A program made the translations under genes and the position numbers. This document shows positions 6,652 through 8,003 of a stretch of DNA of 8,003 nt, piece after piece (the stretch's first letter is position 1; each line of letters starts with the position of its first letter). Origin of the DNA: Bdellovibrionales bacterium (lineage in GTDB: Bacteria; Bdellovibrionota; UBA1018); contig JAGWZD010000082.1 in the NCBI GenBank assembly GCA_018968995.1, forward strand, positions 1 to 8,003. The letters are read 5' to 3'. The notes under the pieces are model-generated. The model did no database searches. It was not told the origin of the DNA and saw only the letters and a list, made by a program, of their open reading frames with translations.

Positions 6652-6668
6652 TGTCTAATGTTTAGACA
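6652..6668 (+). promoter_or_regulatory. Putative upstream activator site C: perfect palindrome
   Basis: TGTCTAA-TGT-TTAGACA is a perfect 7-bp inverted repeat with a 3-base centre, starting 7 bases after the Hsp20-fusion stop codon. No T-run follows, so it is not a typical terminator. Its centre (6660) is about 97 bp upstream of the sigma-54 start site predicted at 6757. It shares the TGT-N11-ACA frame, and inner A-A and T, with sites A and B. Confidence 0.6.
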
Positions 6669-6722
6669 CCCTCCTCAGGCACTTCTTCCGCTCATACGTC
6701 GATAAAAGGCAGCGCAGACTTT

Positions 6723-6732
6723 CACGATCGTG
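6723..6732. promoter_or_regulatory. CACGATCGTG palindrome abutting the -24 box
   Basis: A perfect 10-bp palindrome whose last two bases are the first two of the TGGCAC -24 element. It could be a small operator. An 11-base copy (TTCACGATCGT) recurs inside psd, which weakens the case. Confidence 0.2.
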
Positions 6733-6746
6733 GCACCGTCATTGCT
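6731..6746 (+). promoter_or_regulatory. Sigma-54 (RpoN) promoter for the small gene and psd
   Basis: TGGCACCGTCATTGCT has GG at 6732-6733 and GC at 6744-6745 with exactly 10 bases between them. It matches TGGCACG-N4-TTGCW at every fixed position except the seventh (C for G), the best of the three in this window. The start site is expected near 6757, giving a 44-base leader before the ATG at 6801. Confidence 0.85.
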
Positions 6747-6800
6747 CTAAGAGTGCTCAGCGCAGTGGAGTAGTAGCACAGCCTAAGAAAGAGGAACCGG

Positions 6801-7199
6801 ATGAGCGCCAGTCGTGACCCTTCTGAAAAAATTACCTTCTTGTTTACACCCATGGGAAAACTCACTCAAAGAATTCGAGAGACACCGCTTCCTGAACAGT
6901 CGGCGGTGCCGCACCGAACTCCTCTCAACGGATCGAAAGTCTTGAAGAGCTCAGAACTCCGAGAAACAGCCCATCGTCCTGGACTGGTGCGAGAATATCG
7001 CATTCGTGAAATTCAACATGCCCCGGCGCCAATCCCCGCAGCGCCCCCGATTGCTTCTCATCTTGCTCGCTCTGAACATCACCTTCAGCGCCAACGCCAA
7101 GCTCTAGAAGGCTTAAGCAGGAATCTTCAGGAACTGGGTGAAATTGAAAAGCGTCTGCAGTTCATGCTTTTGGAGCTCGAAGACCTTTTAAAAGGCTAA
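6801..7199 (+). CDS. Small hypothetical protein with C-terminal coiled coil
   Basis: Encodes 132 residues; I do not recognise a family. Residues 1-85 are low-order and Pro/Arg-rich, with a PAPIPAAPP run at 75-83. Residues about 88-131 form an amphipathic helix or coiled coil with leucines at heptad-like spacing and a very hydrophobic LQFMLLELEDLL end. There is no signal peptide or membrane helix. GAGGA at 6791-6795, 5 bases before the ATG, is a good ribosome-binding site. The gene is first in a sigma-54-driven unit and ends 11 bases before psd, so the two are probably co-transcribed. A role as a partner or regulator of Psd is possible but not shown by the sequence. Confidence 0.75.
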   Translation: MSASRDPSEKITFLFTPMGKLTQRIRETPLPEQSAVPHRTPLNGSKVLKSSELRETAHRPGLVREYRIREIQHAPAPIPAAPPIASHLARSEHHLQRQRQALEGLSRNLQELGEIEKRLQFMLLELEDLLKG

Positions 7200-7210
7200 C
7201 TCCTCAGAAG

Positions 7211-8003
7211 ATGAGTAAATCAGAAGGTACGATCACCGTTCACGATCGTCGCAACGGCCAAATTTTCGACGAACAAGTCTACGGCGAAGAGGCGTTGCGT
7301 TGGGTTTATGAAAGTCGCTTGGGACGATTTTTAGAAACCACCATCCTGTCTCAGCCTTGGGTCAGCGCAGTAATGGGCGCCTACCATGACTCCGTTTTGA
7401 GCTCTGGAAAAATACACTCGTTTACCAAGCGCTACGGCATACGCATGGAGGAATTCGAGGCAGGCCCATTCAAAAGTTTTAATGAATTTTTTATCCGCAG
7501 ATTTGTCGCCGGATCGAGACCCTTTGCACCTGCGCCCGCACTGGCAGCCTTCGCTGAGGGACGGTACTTTGCTTGGGAAAAAACCAACGAATCGACTGCA
7601 GTCCCCGTAAAAAATGCCCTTCTTTCGCCGAAAGCGCTTTTAGGAGATGCCGTATCAGACGAAGAGGCCGGTCGGTTCAGCGGTGGGCCCCTACTTCTTG
7701 CTCGGCTCTGCCCTACCGATTATCACCGCTTCCACTTTCCAGACTCGGGACGATGGATTTCCTGTCGTAGAATCTCAGGTCGACTCCACTCTGTAAATCC
7801 TGTTGCCTTAGCGCAACGACCGCGAACCTTTCTAGATAACGAACGACAAGTAAGTCTTCTGGATTGCGACTCTCTTGGTCTAGTGGCCTATATTGAAGTG
7901 GGCGCACTGGGGGTTGGAAAAATTGTGCAATCTCGAGTCAGCGCCGGTCGCTTCGAACGAGGAGAAGAAAAAGGGTATTTTCTTTTCGGAGGATCGACCG
8001 TAA
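7211..8003 (+). CDS. psd: Phosphatidylserine decarboxylase proenzyme, Clostridium-type, 3' end missing
   Basis: Makes phosphatidylethanolamine by decarboxylating phosphatidylserine at the membrane, using a pyruvoyl group formed by self-cleavage. 264 codons are present. The N-terminal region (HDRRNGQIF ... GEEALRWVYES ... GPFKSFNEFFIRRF at 86-98) is typical of the clostridial type rather than the E. coli type. PTDYHRFHFP (168-177) carries the catalytic His H172; later come RISGRLHSVNP and VGALGVGKI. FGGSTV (259-264) is the cleavage motif: cutting between G261 and S262 makes the alpha chain start as pyruvate. The window ends two residues later, so roughly the last 30 residues are missing; the terminal 'taa' bases are out of frame (gta a). 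At the usual (S/P)xDG Asp position the protein reads AFAEGRY, with E116. The Shine-Dalgarno is weak (AGAAG directly against the ATG), which suggests coupling to the gene 11 bases upstream. Confidence 0.93.
   Translation, partial: MSKSEGTITVHDRRNGQIFDEQVYGEEALRWVYESRLGRFLETTILSQPWVSAVMGAYHDSVLSSGKIHSFTKRYGIRMEEFEAGPFKSFNEFFIRRFVAGSRPFAPAPALAAFAEGRYFAWEKTNESTAVPVKNALLSPKALLGDAVSDEEAGRFSGGPLLLARLCPTDYHRFHFPDSGRWISCRRISGRLHSVNPVALAQRPRTFLDNERQVSLLDCDSLGLVAYIEVGALGVGKIVQSRVSAGRFERGEEKGYFLFGGSTV

Noticed and set aside
6652..6668. Intrinsic terminator after the Hsp20-fusion gene
   Set aside because: Hairpin of only 7 bp followed by a C-rich rather than T-rich sequence.
7239..7254. Repeat of TTCACGATCGT shared with 6721-6731
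   Set aside because: One copy is in psd coding sequence and the core is a short GATC-centred palindrome; likely coincidence.

Overview
The window carries eight genes of a Gram-negative bacterium. Lnt (apolipoprotein N-acyltransferase), a lipobox protein and phosphatidylserine decarboxylase point to a diderm cell. Mid-range base composition, secreted proteases and sigma-54 promoters would fit a Bdellovibrionota-like (Bdellovibrio-type) deltaproteobacterium. That placement is inference; there is no rRNA or other marker in the window.

Layout: (1) bases 391 to 1, minus strand: the N-terminal part of an exported HExxH protein that runs off the window. (2) A 213-bp divergent intergenic region leads to a secreted subtilisin-family (S8) protease (605-1822), followed by lnt (about 1868-3502). 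(3) After a dyad-rich gap comes a six-cysteine lipoprotein (3630-4181). (4) Convergent to it is a minus-strand gene (5303 to 4191) for a zinc-knuckle protein with a duplicated 'PDEVW...LVDRYR' domain, possibly a PBECR-type nuclease fold. (5) Divergent from that, a promoter drives a long coiled coil fused to an Hsp20/alpha-crystallin domain (5449-6645). (6) A small coiled-coil protein (6801-7199) lies 11 bp upstream of a Clostridium-type phosphatidylserine decarboxylase gene (7211 onward), which is cut by the window end at its self-cleavage site.

The main discovery is regulatory. Three plus-strand transcription units each have a sigma-54 type element of exactly the form GGCAC-N6-TTGCT just upstream: the protease (with lnt), the lipoprotein, and the small protein with psd. 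Each is preceded, 87 to 132 bp upstream of the predicted start site, by a 17-bp TGT-N11-ACA site. Two of these sites are perfect inverted repeats; the third matches one of them at 14 of 17 positions. This is the expected layout of one enhancer-binding protein controlling several sigma-54 promoters. The target genes make biochemical sense together: Psd makes phosphatidylethanolamine, a known acyl donor for Lnt, and Lnt finishes lipoproteins such as the one encoded here. I infer a sigma-54 envelope/lipoprotein-maturation regulon. The activator is not in the window.

The two genes at 4191-6645 look separate: they have back-to-back sigma-70-like promoters and a shared dyad, with no sigma-54 element.
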